Positions 36,052 to 44,910 of a DNA stretch of 64,000 nt are shown piece after piece. The translations under genes were made by a program, and so were the position numbers. Position 1 is the first letter of the stretch. Every line of letters begins with the position of its first letter. The stretch is from JABDGV01 sp964577935. GTDB lineage: Bacteria; Chlamydiota; Chlamydiia; Chlamydiales; FEN-1388. The notes under the pieces are model-generated. The model saw only the letters and a list, made by a program, of their open reading frames with translations. It did not search any database and was not told where the DNA came from. The stretch covers positions 62,001-126,000 of the forward strand of contig CAZOAJ010000002.1 in NCBI GenBank assembly GCA_964577935.1. Direction: 5' to 3'.

Positions 36052-36096
36052 CCGGCAATACTCCTGAGAAGGATTTTATTGCCGGCGACACCCTTT
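36052..36096 (+). terminator. Stem-loop terminator after the MBL-like gene
   Basis: CCGGCAATA (36052-36060) pairs with TATTGCCGG (36077-36085), with an inner TCCT-GAGA-AGGA hairpin; a short T-stretch (CCCTTTT) follows. Confidence 0.75.
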
Positions 36097-36133
36097 TAGC
36101 ATATGAGTACGCCTCCGGTGGATTATATTTTCA

Positions 36134-37078
36134 ATGCATACAACATATTCAACACCTTCTCAGCAAAGCTCTAAAATTCTAGAGAACAAAATTCAAGCCT
36201 ATATTTGTTCTAACCATATTTCTTCTACTTGTTGTTTATCTCTTTCTTCATCCCTGACTCAACATGGAGTGCAGCTTGCAAGATTAGGCGGATACAACAA
36301 CTTTAACTACAGACTCTATATAGAAAAGAAAAGCTACTTCCTTAAAATTGCAAACACCCATGCTGACATTCTGGGATCCTCACTAGAAAACGATGTCTAT
36401 TGCCGCTCTCAAGCATGCGCTTATGGACTTAGCCCAAAAATTATTGATTTTTCTCCCCTCGATGGAATCTTACTGACAGATTTCATTGAAACAAGGACTG
36501 GAGGTCTCGATTTCAAAGAGCCGAACGCAATCGAGCGCTACGTAGAACTTTTGGATAAGGTACATTCTCTTCCAATTGAATTTCCTCGTAAGTTCTGTCC
36601 TATTGATGCAATACAAGAATATATACTTCATGCGCAAAACAGAGGTGTTAAGCTGCCTCAAGCTCTCTTTGAAAAGGCAGTTCCAATCATTCTCTCATTT
36701 TCAAAAGAAGATCTTTTTCGCAAGAGCGTCCCCTGCCACTTAGATCCCCAAGTTGATAACGTCCTAGATACAGGAAACGAACTTTATCTGATTGACTGGG
36801 AATTTGCTGGGATGTGCGACCCCTACTTTGATCTTGCAAGCATGTGCGCTTCTGAGCAGTTTACAGATGGTGAAATGAAAGATCTCTTGACCCACTACTT
36901 GAAAAAAGCGCCATCAAACGACGAGTACTCACGCTTATATCGAATGCGAATTTTGGCTGATCTCCGCTGGGCACTCTTCTGCTTTCTCTACACAACGCTA
37001 TCCATTTCAAACACCTCAATGTATCAAGACTTTGCCGAAGGATTTTTTGAAAGAGCTCTGCAAAGACTTGAGATCTAA
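36134..37078 (+). CDS. Choline kinase/LicA-like aminoglycoside-type phosphotransferase
   Basis: A 314-aa kinase of the APH/choline kinase superfamily. The N-lobe has LARLGGYNNFNYRLYIEKKSYFLKIA (substrate loop and ATP-binding Lys). The catalytic Brenner loop is CHLDPQVDN (H-x-D-x4-N, residues ~201-208), and the metal-binding Asp is in LIDWEFAGMCDPYFDLA. This arrangement fits LicA-type choline kinases; thiamine or other small alcohol kinases remain possible. It lies beside the aminotransferase and MBL genes inserted between the CT274-like gene and dnaA, perhaps a surface-decoration or host-lipid scavenging set. Its last codons and stop are duplicated (37066-37089). Confidence 0.75.
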   Translation: MHTTYSTPSQQSSKILENKIQAYICSNHISSTCCLSLSSSLTQHGVQLARLGGYNNFNYRLYIEKKSYFLKIANTHADILGSSLENDVYCRSQACAYGLSPKIIDFSPLDGILLTDFIETRTGGLDFKEPNAIERYVELLDKVHSLPIEFPRKFCPIDAIQEYILHAQNRGVKLPQALFEKAVPIILSFSKEDLFRKSVPCHLDPQVDNVLDTGNELYLIDWEFAGMCDPYFDLASMCASEQFTDGEMKDLLTHYLKKAPSNDEYSRLYRMRILADLRWALFCFLYTTLSISNTSMYQDFAEGFFERALQRLEI

Positions 37079-37089
37079 CTTGAGATCTA
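37066..37089. repeat. 12-bp tandem duplication across the stop of the choline kinase-like gene
   Basis: ACTTGAGATCTA occurs twice in a row (37066-37077, 37078-37089), perfect, followed by the first bases of a third copy. Each copy junction recreates the TAA stop. Confidence 0.95.
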
Positions 37090-37490
37090 ACGCAATCAAG
37101 TGGGTGATTTTCATCCAATCGGTTTGATTTGATCATTGAAATAAGAAAATTGTCGACCATCAAGGATGTGATCGACGAATAATATCCACAACATAACCCG
37201 TTGATTTACAATGAGTTAAGAATAAAAAAAATACCGTTGACGACTTTTGTCCAACCTCTAGGTATATTATTCAGCCAATTCAGATTATGAACATTTGTCG
37301 ACAACTCTTCGTTACATTGATAACGAATTGAAAATCAATGGGTTAAGTCATCTGATTGACTGTCTTTACTCAAATAAGTTGCGATAGGGAAATTAAGATT
37401 GTTAGTCTGTCGAACGTTCAAAGAGCTAGTAGATTGGATTTTTGATCGCTCTTGAGCGCATCATTAGTTTTATAAAGTTGTGAGAAAATT
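37079..37490 (+). promoter_or_regulatory. dnaA upstream region with repeated GTCGAC-type sites
   Basis: About 410 bp with no gene. TTGTCGAC occurs at 37150-37157 and 37295-37302, and a related CTGTCGAAC at 37407-37415. ATATCCACA at 37182-37190 differs by one base from the E. coli DnaA box TTATCCACA. The region is AT-rich with an A7 tract near 37224. This could be a dnaA autoregulatory region or part of an origin; neither is shown by sequence alone. Confidence 0.4.
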
Positions 37491-38867
37491 GTGATGGGAA
37501 CCATGCAGACCTGCGAAGCAGAAAAGGTTTGGAGTCAGTTTGTTGAATATGCAAAAGCACGCTGCTCCTTATCAGCCTTTCAGAACTGGATAAGTCCTAT
37601 CGAGTTTATTGAAGGAAACCAAGAGCAGATCACATTAAAGGTCCCAAATGTCTTTGTAAAAGAATATCTTCTTACAAACTTTAAAAAAGACCTTCTCGCA
37701 TTTTTACCCGTATCTCACAGCGGTGAGCCGGCAATCTCCTTCATCATCGAAAAACAAGAACGAAAGCCCAAGCCCATCTCCTTAATTCAGCAAACGGTAA
37801 AAGTTGAAGAAGAACCAAAAGTTGTAGAGGGTGAGATCTCTTTTGAGTTCCAGCTCAATGAAAACTATCGATTTACCAATTTTATTGAAGGTGCAGCCAA
37901 TCAGTTTGTCAAGTCTGCCGCTATGGGTGTTGCAAACCGTCCAGGTCAATCGTACAATCCATTATATATTCATGGTGGCGTAGGCCTAGGAAAGACCCAT
38001 CTACTGCATAGCATTGGGCATCACATCAAAGAGCATCATAAGAAGCTACGTGTCCAATGCATTACTACTGAAGCTTTCATCAATCAAATCGTCGACTCGC
38101 TCAGAAATAAATCTATCGATAAGCTGAAGAAATATTACCGATCAAATATCGATGTGCTTCTCGTTGATGACATCCAATTTCTCCAAAATAGAACAAACTT
38201 CGAAGAAGAGTTTTGCAACACTTTCGAAACACTTATCAACCAAAAAAAGCAGATTGTCATCACAAGCGACAAACCTCCAACACAACTCAAACTTTCAGAA
38301 CGCATTGTTGCACGTATGGAATGGGGTCTAGTAGCTCATGTTGGGATGCCAGATATTGAAACTCGTGTAGCTATATTGCTCTATAAAGCCGAGCAAAAAG
38401 GACTTCAACTATCCCATCACGTCGCATTTCATATTGCCGAACATATACAAAATAACATCCGACAACTTGAGGGAGCTCTCAACCGTCTTTCTGCTTATTC
38501 CCGCCTCATGAATGCTCCAATCACAGAAGAGCTCGTCGAAAAAACACTTAGAGATATGTTTCACCTTGTTCCAAAAGAAAAGGTCACTGTCGACACAATC
38601 CTAAAAGGAGTCGCTGCTGTTTTCCAAGTTCGAGTAAGCGACTTAAAAGGTGAAGGACGAACAAAAGATATAGCGATGCCTCGCCAAGTAGCCATGTTTC
38701 TTGCAAAAGAAATGATCAATGAGTCGCTTGTTATGATTGGCGCCTCTTTTGGGAAAACACACTCCACAATCCTCCACGCATGTAAGACAATACAAGAAAA
38801 GGTATCTGCTGATGAACAACTCAAACGACAAATTGAACTTGTCCGCAGAAATCTCTCCGCGTTCTAA
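37491..38867 (+). CDS. dnaA: Chromosomal replication initiator protein DnaA
   Basis: DnaA opens the replication origin. The 458-aa protein has the N-terminal DnaB-interaction domain (residues 1-80), Walker A GGVGLGKTHLL, Walker B VLLVDDIQFL, sensor/ARG-finger segments and a C-terminal DNA-binding domain with GASFGKTHSTILHACK, the DnaA signature. Start GTG 37491, ATG 37494 or ATG 37503 cannot be separated. Chlamydiae carry two dnaA genes; this one is in the context of CT275. The downstream CDF gene begins inside its 3' end. Confidence 0.97.
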   Translation: MMGTMQTCEAEKVWSQFVEYAKARCSLSAFQNWISPIEFIEGNQEQITLKVPNVFVKEYLLTNFKKDLLAFLPVSHSGEPAISFIIEKQERKPKPISLIQQTVKVEEEPKVVEGEISFEFQLNENYRFTNFIEGAANQFVKSAAMGVANRPGQSYNPLYIHGGVGLGKTHLLHSIGHHIKEHHKKLRVQCITTEAFINQIVDSLRNKSIDKLKKYYRSNIDVLLVDDIQFLQNRTNFEEEFCNTFETLINQKKQIVITSDKPPTQLKLSERIVARMEWGLVAHVGMPDIETRVAILLYKAEQKGLQLSHHVAFHIAEHIQNNIRQLEGALNRLSAYSRLMNAPITEELVEKTLRDMFHLVPKEKVTVDTILKGVAAVFQVRVSDLKGEGRTKDIAMPRQVAMFLAKEMINESLVMIGASFGKTHSTILHACKTIQEKVSADEQLKRQIELVRRNLSAF

Positions 38868-39771
38868 AACAGAGGCTGCCTTAAAGTTTGGCATGGCCCT
38901 TTCACTTGTAGCAGGAGTTGTTCTTCTAGGTGTTAAGGTATATGCGTATATCCTAACAGGTTCCCTCGCGATTTTTTCAGATGCTTCTGAATCAATTGTT
39001 CATCTCTTAGCGGTGGCGTTTTCTGCCTACTCCCTCTATTTGAGTTTAAAGCCGGCTGATGAAAATCATCCCTATGGGCACGATCGAATTGCTTTTTTTT
39101 CAGCGGGTTTTGAGGGTGCTGCGATTATCTTAGCTGCCTGCATGATCATCTATGAGTCTTTAAAGAAATGGTTTATAGGTCTCGAGCTTGAGCATATAGA
39201 TGATGGTATCTTATTTATCGCTGCAGCAGTACTCATAAATGGAGGTCTTGGACTCTACCTGATACGCCTCGGCAAACGATCACACTCACTTATAATTAAA
39301 GCCAATGGGATGCACCTTCTGACAGACTGCTGGACGAGTATTGCTGTGTTGATAGCTCTTTTCCTAGTCCATATTACTGGTATACTAATCTTTGATCCAA
39401 TCGTTGCTCTTTTAGCTGCCGGCAATATCTTATGGACCGGATCAAAACTTATTAAAAGCAGCGTCTTTGGACTTATGGACACACAAGATCAGCTTCTTCA
39501 TTCCTCACTGAGGACAACCCTTGATAAGATCACTCCAACGCTTAATGTCAGCTATCACGCTCTTAGACATAGAATGACAGGATCTCGTGTACTGATTGAA
39601 TTTCATCTGCTATTTCCTGAAAAAACATCTCTATCCGACGCACACGAAAAGGCGACGGAAATTGAAAGCGCTATCAAAGAGACTCTTTCAATACCTTGTG
39701 AAATCCTTACGCACCTTGAACCTTCAGAATCTCATGATGTGATTCATCAACGGTACAGGACAGGATATTAG
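38812..39771 (+). CDS. Cation diffusion facilitator (CDF/FieF-like) transporter
   Basis: A 319-aa protein from ATG 38812 (the frame is open further upstream inside dnaA). Six membrane segments with FSDASESIVHLLAV in TM2 and ANGMHLLTDCWTS in TM5, the positions of the paired metal-binding sites of YiiP/FieF-type transporters, plus the conserved HPYGHDRIAFFSA loop. A cytoplasmic C-terminal domain (residues ~215-300) follows. It exports Zn2+, Fe2+ or Mn2+ by proton antiport; metal choice cannot be read. It overlaps dnaA by 56 bp, so it is probably co-transcribed. Confidence 0.88.
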   Translation: MNNSNDKLNLSAEISPRSKTEAALKFGMALSLVAGVVLLGVKVYAYILTGSLAIFSDASESIVHLLAVAFSAYSLYLSLKPADENHPYGHDRIAFFSAGFEGAAIILAACMIIYESLKKWFIGLELEHIDDGILFIAAAVLINGGLGLYLIRLGKRSHSLIIKANGMHLLTDCWTSIAVLIALFLVHITGILIFDPIVALLAAGNILWTGSKLIKSSVFGLMDTQDQLLHSSLRTTLDKITPTLNVSYHALRHRMTGSRVLIEFHLLFPEKTSLSDAHEKATEIESAIKETLSIPCEILTHLEPSESHDVIHQRYRTGY

Positions 39772-39895
39772 ACGTGTAGAGATAGAAAAACGAGCGAAAA
39801 GTCCTGGAAATAATTGCCTGCATAAAATAATAAAGACCCGATATGCCTTACTCCAATGTACTCCTCACTTAAAAAATTTAACAAAAATAGCCTCT

Positions 39896-40918
39896 ATGTT
39901 GGTTAATAAATCAAATCAAGCTCTTCAAAGTCCAGATTTCGATGAGAGCGAAATCGATCAACTTTCAGAACATCAATCACAGGCGAGCCAAATCCCCTCT
40001 TCAACTCAAAAAACGATAGATCTGCTCGAAATACACCCACTTTCATCACTGGATCTTATTGATTTTTTACCACAAGAACTACGTCAGAAGCCATTTGCCC
40101 GCCCACTCAACAGTGACTTATTAAATCACGTTGATGACTCAAGAAATCTCTCACCTCAGCTTGATTCATCTTATAACCATTTCAATAGAAACTCTTTACA
40201 GCAACAACCACCAATAGAACGTAAAATTACACCTGTTTCCACACAGATCAAGGAAACATTAGCCTGCCTCATCGAGCATCAGAAAAATCCAAAGGAATGT
40301 GTAAACATTCTTAAGGAGCGGTTTCCAATGGACTTAAGAGTTGATAAAATAGTACAGAAAGCATTCCAGAATCATTTCATCTCTCGCCTAAAGAATACAG
40401 TTCAGCCTTCTCATAAAAAGTGGAATGATCAAGAAATTAAAAGAATGCACGAGCTTGCACAGCAAGGATATAACGATAAAACGATTGCTCTCATTTTAAG
40501 CTCTGAATTTGAAATGAGATTCAGTAAGGCAATGGTAGAATATAGAATGACTAAAGAGGCAAGCTCGAAAAGTCCGGTTCATCAATCACCTCTTAATAAA
40601 CTGATAAACAGATGCATTAAATCATTAATGACCCCTGAAGAGTGTCTAGATCAGGTTAAAATGCACTACAACCCTCTTGAGGCTGAAGAAATTGTCACAA
40701 ATGAATTTTCAAAACACTATGCCGAGTTGAAAAAAGAAATAATCGAAAAACCAGTACACAATGACTGGACGGAAGAAGAATTGGCCTATCTTTTCTATCT
40801 TAAAGAGCAAGGGTACAGCGATAAGCTTGCGTCTATACTCCTAACTCACCGCTTCGATTTGTTTTTTACCCGAGAGAGCGTAACTCATCAATTGAAAATA
40901 ACAAGTTCTGACTCATAA
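39896..40918 (+). CDS. Protein with two SANT/Myb-like (or GcrA-like HTH) repeats
   Basis: A 340-aa protein with no signal peptide. Residues 1-115 are disordered and polar. Then a ~100-residue unit occurs twice (about 120-219 and 237-335). Each unit has a short helix pair (CLIEHQKNPKEC; CIKSLMTPEEC) followed by a homeodomain-like motif: WNDQEIKRMHELAQQGYNDK...F...V (Trp176) and WTEEELAYLFYLKEQGYSDK...F...V (Trp291). The W-x2-EE-x3-L-x2-QGY-DK-x2-A pattern is what SANT/Myb and GcrA-type DNA-binding helices look like. It could bind bacterial or host DNA. I know no named family. Confidence 0.6.
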   Translation: MLVNKSNQALQSPDFDESEIDQLSEHQSQASQIPSSTQKTIDLLEIHPLSSLDLIDFLPQELRQKPFARPLNSDLLNHVDDSRNLSPQLDSSYNHFNRNSLQQQPPIERKITPVSTQIKETLACLIEHQKNPKECVNILKERFPMDLRVDKIVQKAFQNHFISRLKNTVQPSHKKWNDQEIKRMHELAQQGYNDKTIALILSSEFEMRFSKAMVEYRMTKEASSKSPVHQSPLNKLINRCIKSLMTPEECLDQVKMHYNPLEAEEIVTNEFSKHYAELKKEIIEKPVHNDWTEEELAYLFYLKEQGYSDKLASILLTHRFDLFFTRESVTHQLKITSSDS

Positions 40919-40933
40919 GAGAACCTACTCGAT

Positions 40934-40957
40934 CAAAAATTCTGACAAAAATTCTGA
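40934..40957. repeat. 12-bp perfect tandem duplication, intergenic
   Basis: CAAAAATTCTGA occurs twice in a row (40934-40945 and 40946-40957), about 15 bp after the stop of the SANT-like gene and 36 bp before the nqrE stop. Confidence 0.93.
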
Positions 40958-40993
40958 GCTTGTCTAAACCCAAAAGTGTCTGTTAAAGGTGTT

Positions 40994-41713
40994 TTACTCA
41001 GATTTTTGATCGATTTCGCTTTTAAGGCTATTTGAACCCGACATATCAATAGTCGCCGCACTTCCACTTGGACGAGATATGTTTATACCTGTAAAGCCCA
41101 TAAAGGCCATAGACATAATGCCCGTCATAAAGAAGGTAATAGCCATCCCATTCATCCCTTTGGGAAGATTTGAATAAGCCAATTTCTCTCGAATCGCAGC
41201 CATAAGAGCAATTGCAAGCCACCAGCCCATTCCAGAACCAAACACATACACAACATTTGGAACAAATGGATATTCACGCATAACCGCAAAAAGGCATGCG
41301 CCAAGAATCGCACAGTTTACAGCTATCAGAGGAAGATAGATCCCCAATGCTCTATATAGGCTTGGAGAGACTTTTTCGACGACTATCTCAGTCATCTGAG
41401 TAAAGGCAGCGATAACAGAGATAAAAAGTAAAAATTCTAAAAAGCCAAGATTAATACCTGATGCATCAATACCAAAAGCTTCAAGCCATGATAATGCTGA
41501 AGGTCCGGTAATATAATTATGAACTAACCAATTAAGAATCCCTGAAATCGTCAATATAAAAACAACAGCAACTCCAAGCCCATTTGCCGTTTTGAGCTTT
41601 GTTGAGCAAGCTAAGTAGGTACACATACCCAAAAAATTCGCCAACAAAAAGTTCTCTATAAACACAGCTTGAATTAAGAGTCCTAAAAGATTTACAGGCT
41701 CATACAGCCCCAT
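40994..41713 (-). CDS. nqrE: Na+-translocating NADH:quinone reductase subunit E
   Basis: NqrE is one of the polytopic subunits of the sodium-pumping NADH dehydrogenase. Start set at ATG 41713 (MGLYEPVNLLGLLIQAVFIEN), which aligns with other NqrE; the longer frame overlaps nqrD. Six membrane helices with FLGMCTYLACSTK (Cys of the intramembrane Fe centre) and VNCAILGACLF. A ~35-residue Ser-rich C-terminal tail is longer than in gamma-proteobacteria. It is the last gene of nqrB-C-D-E. Confidence 0.94.
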   Translation of the reverse strand: MGLYEPVNLLGLLIQAVFIENFLLANFLGMCTYLACSTKLKTANGLGVAVVFILTISGILNWLVHNYITGPSALSWLEAFGIDASGINLGFLEFLLFISVIAAFTQMTEIVVEKVSPSLYRALGIYLPLIAVNCAILGACLFAVMREYPFVPNVVYVFGSGMGWWLAIALMAAIREKLAYSNLPKGMNGMAITFFMTGIMSMAFMGFTGINISRPSGSAATIDMSGSNSLKSEIDQKSE

Positions 41714-41741
41714 CCAAAGTCCAGAGCTCACAAAAAAACCC

Positions 41742-42383
41742 TCATTTCTGTTGAGACTTTCTATAATTGACAATCCACACAAGGCAACCAATAATAAAAA
41801 AGGCGGCCGGAGGAGTTACCATAAGACCAAAGTTCTGATATCCATCAGGATTGGAAGCTGAAGCATAAAAGCTTAATGGAATGACGCGCATACCCAATAT
41901 CTCACCAAAACCAAAAAGCTCTCGGATTACACCAATAATAGCTAGAACAATCGCATAACCAAGTCCTGCGCCTATCCCATCTAAAAATGCAGGAAGTGGA
42001 GAAACACTTTTAGCCATACCTTCCGCACGTCCCATAACAATACAGTTGGTAATAATTAGACCAACAAAAACACTCAGTTTCTTAGAGATATCAAAAAAAT
42101 AGGCTTGAAGAAATTGATCAATGATAATCACGAAGAGAGAAATGATTGCCAACTGCGTAATCATTCGTACGCTATCAGGTGTTTTTTTCCTCAATATCGA
42201 AACAAACAGCGAACTAAACCCTGTCACAAATGTAACAGAAAGGCCCATTGTCAGGGCAATAGAGAGTCTATTTGTAACACCTAAGGCGGAACAAATTCCA
42301 AGAACTGCAACCAATACTTGATTCTGGTCAAATACTTGATTCGTTAAATAGCTGTAGGTAGGAACCCCCTGCTGCTGATTCAT
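41742..42383 (-). CDS. nqrD: Na+-translocating NADH:quinone reductase subunit D
   Basis: A 213-aa NqrD with six membrane helices. It contains AVLGICSALGVTNRL (Cys of the Fe centre shared with NqrE), LIITNCIVMGRAEGMA and FLDGIGAGLGYA, all typical. It starts one base after the nqrC stop. Confidence 0.95.
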   Translation of the reverse strand: MNQQQGVPTYSYLTNQVFDQNQVLVAVLGICSALGVTNRLSIALTMGLSVTFVTGFSSLFVSILRKKTPDSVRMITQLAIISLFVIIIDQFLQAYFFDISKKLSVFVGLIITNCIVMGRAEGMAKSVSPLPAFLDGIGAGLGYAIVLAIIGVIRELFGFGEILGMRVIPLSFYASASNPDGYQNFGLMVTPPAAFFIIGCLVWIVNYRKSQQK

Positions 42384-43328
42384 CTATCTTTTCCCTCCAG
42401 CTGAAGGCTTTTCTGATGCAAGTATTTCAAAAAAATTTCTATATGACTCTAAAGTGTCTTTATAAGCACGTGTTACACCATTTCCAGTCAAGGTAGCACC
42501 TGCCATACCATCAACGGATGATAAAGCTTTTGGGCTTGAGCCTAACACATCTGAAACCTTCCCTCGAACAACAGTAATACCAATCTGGGCACGGCTCATA
42601 TCGATTTGACCAGTAGAATCGGCTAAAAAGATTTGCTTACCAGGAAATTGGCTCTGCCAATCAGCCTCAGCAATATTTGCACCGAGACCTGGTGTCTCCT
42701 TTTGCTCATACCATGAAATTCCAATAACAGTCTTTCCATCGGGCTTTATAGCCAAATAACCGCCTATAAAATCCCAAAGACCATATCCTGAGATAGGAAT
42801 TACATATCCTTCTGGTTTTACAGAAGGCGGCTGAAGCCCCTCAGGAGTTGGATTTGGAAGAATAAAGAAAATTGGCAGCCAATCCTGTTGAGAAAAACCG
42901 GTTTTTTTATGTTCTGTGAGATATGTGTCTACTTCCAAATGCTGCTCTTCGTAGGTAGAAATGGCACCTTGTTTATTCACAAGCATTGGACGGACACGGG
43001 CTCTGTATACAGCTAAAATATCCGCTTGTGATGCAATAATTTCGTCTTTTGTGGGCTCCAAATATCCATTTGCAACCTGTTTTGCAGGCTCCACTTTACC
43101 ATCTACGTTAAGCTGCAGATAGCCTTTATAGTTAAATATTTGTGCAGAGAGCAAAAGTTGCTTACTGCGATCAAGCTCTCTAGCAGACTCTTGCGGCTTT
43201 TGTAATGCACTGGAAAGAATTGCCAAAATTGATGCAGAAACAATACTTAAAACAATTACAAACAGGATGGTTGCTCTATCTGAAAACCCTTTAGATATAG
43301 GCTGATCGGGCACTGGCTGATTAGGCAT
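42384..43328 (-). CDS. nqrC: Na+-translocating NADH:quinone reductase subunit C
   Basis: A 314-aa NqrC from ATG 43328, which overlaps the nqrB stop by 8 bp; the longer frame upstream lies in nqrB. One N-terminal membrane anchor (ATILFVIVLSIVSASILAIL), then a periplasmic FMN-binding domain with GYGLWDFIGGYLAI, QKETPGLGANI and DGMAGATLTGNGVT; the Thr after AGA is the expected covalent FMN site (usually SGAT). The N-terminus has a PNQPV-PDQPI repeat from a 15-bp duplication. Confidence 0.94.
   Translation of the reverse strand: MPNQPVPDQPISKGFSDRATILFVIVLSIVSASILAILSSALQKPQESARELDRSKQLLLSAQIFNYKGYLQLNVDGKVEPAKQVANGYLEPTKDEIIASQADILAVYRARVRPMLVNKQGAISTYEEQHLEVDTYLTEHKKTGFSQQDWLPIFFILPNPTPEGLQPPSVKPEGYVIPISGYGLWDFIGGYLAIKPDGKTVIGISWYEQKETPGLGANIAEADWQSQFPGKQIFLADSTGQIDMSRAQIGITVVRGKVSDVLGSSPKALSSVDGMAGATLTGNGVTRAYKDTLESYRNFFEILASEKPSAGGKR
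43296..43325. repeat. Degenerate 15-bp tandem duplication at the nqrC start
   Basis: TATAGGCTGATCGGG (43296-43310) and CACTGGCTGATTAGG (43311-43325) are adjacent, 10 of 15 identical, immediately after the nqrC ATG on the minus strand, encoding PDQPI and PNQPV. Confidence 0.6.
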
Positions 43329-44856
43329 ATGAAAGTGCACGCCTCCTGTAAAACAATGCGGCATAATGATCAATAAATGGAGCAAATACATTGCCGGTAA
43401 TGGTTGCAAGCATGACAGCTTCAGCATAGGCAGGATTTATTGAACGAATAACCACAACAAGCATTCCTATCATAAATCCATAGATCCAGCGACCAGCTCG
43501 TAAAGCCGGAGATGAAACAGGGTCTGTAGCCATAAAGACTGCACCAAACACTAAGCTCCCCATCAAAAGGTGCTTATAAGGAGGGAATGTAAACACAGCA
43601 GGAGACCAAATACCCCCTTCAGAACCAAAAAACTGAGTACAAATTTTAAAGGTCCATGCTGTAATAAAGGCACCGAGAATCATACCGGCCATCGTTCTCC
43701 ATGATCCAACACCTGCAAATATAAGGATAAAAGCCCCTAAAAGACATGCGAGGATAGATGTTTCTCCAAAGCTTCCAAGCTTATTTCCCAAGAACAGATT
43801 CCAGTTTGTCTGCATTCCCACTTCATATTCTAAAGTTGCAAAGCGGTAGGCACTTTCAAAATTTTCAGGAGATAAACCAAGCCCTTGCTGCGAAATGGGA
43901 TCTGTCAGATAATTCTTCAATGTATCTCTGGACACGGAATGCAAAGGCTTTGTTATATTATTTTTTTGTGCCCAAGCATCAAACTTTGAATCAAGAACTT
44001 GCTTTTTCGTTACATTTCCTGAATCGCCATCCAAACTCGCTCCGATCGTATCTACATGAATACGCTTGATATCTAACCCTATATTAAATTTAGCAAGAGA
44101 TGTTGCTTGAGTATATCCATCTATGGTGGAGAGTCCTGCATCTTTATTCATTTTGATAAGGCTTTCACGGACAACAACTGGATTCGTCCCTGCCCATACA
44201 TCACCAGACATTTGCCCAGGGAATGTAAAAAACAATAAGAGGCGACAGGTCATTGCAGGGTTTACAATGTTCATCCCCGTCCCGCCAAAAATTTCCTTTG
44301 AAAGAATGATGCCAGCAATAACACCTAACGCGACCATCCAATAGGGAATAGTAGGAGGAAGAATCAAAGCAAATAGCATACCTGAAACTAAAAATCCCTC
44401 AGCTATTTCATGCTTCCGAACACATGCACAAATACCTTCTGCTATACCTCCAGCCATATATGAAATGATCATAACAGGGATAAAAGAGGAAAGGCCATAC
44501 TCGAGAATTGTCTGCCATCGACCATCTTTCATACAAAATGAAAAATAGCCTGAAAGGGAATGAGAGCTTGAAATAAACTCATTCATAAGCTTGTAATCAC
44601 CCGATACATAGACAAGCTTTTGAATGCCTGAATTCCATACAGACATAAGGATGCAAGGGACAAGAGCAAAGACTACGATCATCATCCAGCGTTTCAAGTC
44701 AACCGCATCTCGAATATGAGGAGCACTTTTGGTACGAATAGATGGCTCGAAGAAAAACGAATCTAGGGCTGATACAAGCGGCCTCATTCTTTCTAGAGGC
44801 TTTCCTTTCGCAACAAGAGCAAGTTGTGCGTCAAGAAACCGCCGAATAATCTGCAT
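43321..44856 (-). CDS. nqrB: Na+-translocating NADH:quinone reductase subunit B
   Basis: A 511-aa NqrB, about 100 residues longer than the gamma-proteobacterial form because of an insert near residues 210-345, as in chlamydial NqrB. Ten membrane helices; GGTGMNIVNPAMTCRLLLFFTFPGQMSGD is a hallmark block, and DGYTQATSLA carries the Thr that would hold FMN covalently. First gene of the nqrBCDE run. nqrA and nqrF are not in the window; in Chlamydia they are elsewhere on the chromosome. Confidence 0.95.
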   Translation of the reverse strand: MQIIRRFLDAQLALVAKGKPLERMRPLVSALDSFFFEPSIRTKSAPHIRDAVDLKRWMMIVVFALVPCILMSVWNSGIQKLVYVSGDYKLMNEFISSSHSLSGYFSFCMKDGRWQTILEYGLSSFIPVMIISYMAGGIAEGICACVRKHEIAEGFLVSGMLFALILPPTIPYWMVALGVIAGIILSKEIFGGTGMNIVNPAMTCRLLLFFTFPGQMSGDVWAGTNPVVVRESLIKMNKDAGLSTIDGYTQATSLAKFNIGLDIKRIHVDTIGASLDGDSGNVTKKQVLDSKFDAWAQKNNITKPLHSVSRDTLKNYLTDPISQQGLGLSPENFESAYRFATLEYEVGMQTNWNLFLGNKLGSFGETSILACLLGAFILIFAGVGSWRTMAGMILGAFITAWTFKICTQFFGSEGGIWSPAVFTFPPYKHLLMGSLVFGAVFMATDPVSSPALRAGRWIYGFMIGMLVVVIRSINPAYAEAVMLATITGNVFAPFIDHYAALFYRRRALSYA

Positions 44857-44910
44857 ATCTAGACAAACCTCTTTCGAAATATTGATGTGAAGGTACCATA
44901 TCTTTATGAA

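Noticed and set aside
40994..44856. Incomplete Nqr complex (only B, C, D, E present)
   Set aside because: Scattered nqr genes are normal in chlamydiae, where nqrA and nqrF lie elsewhere, so this is not evidence of loss.
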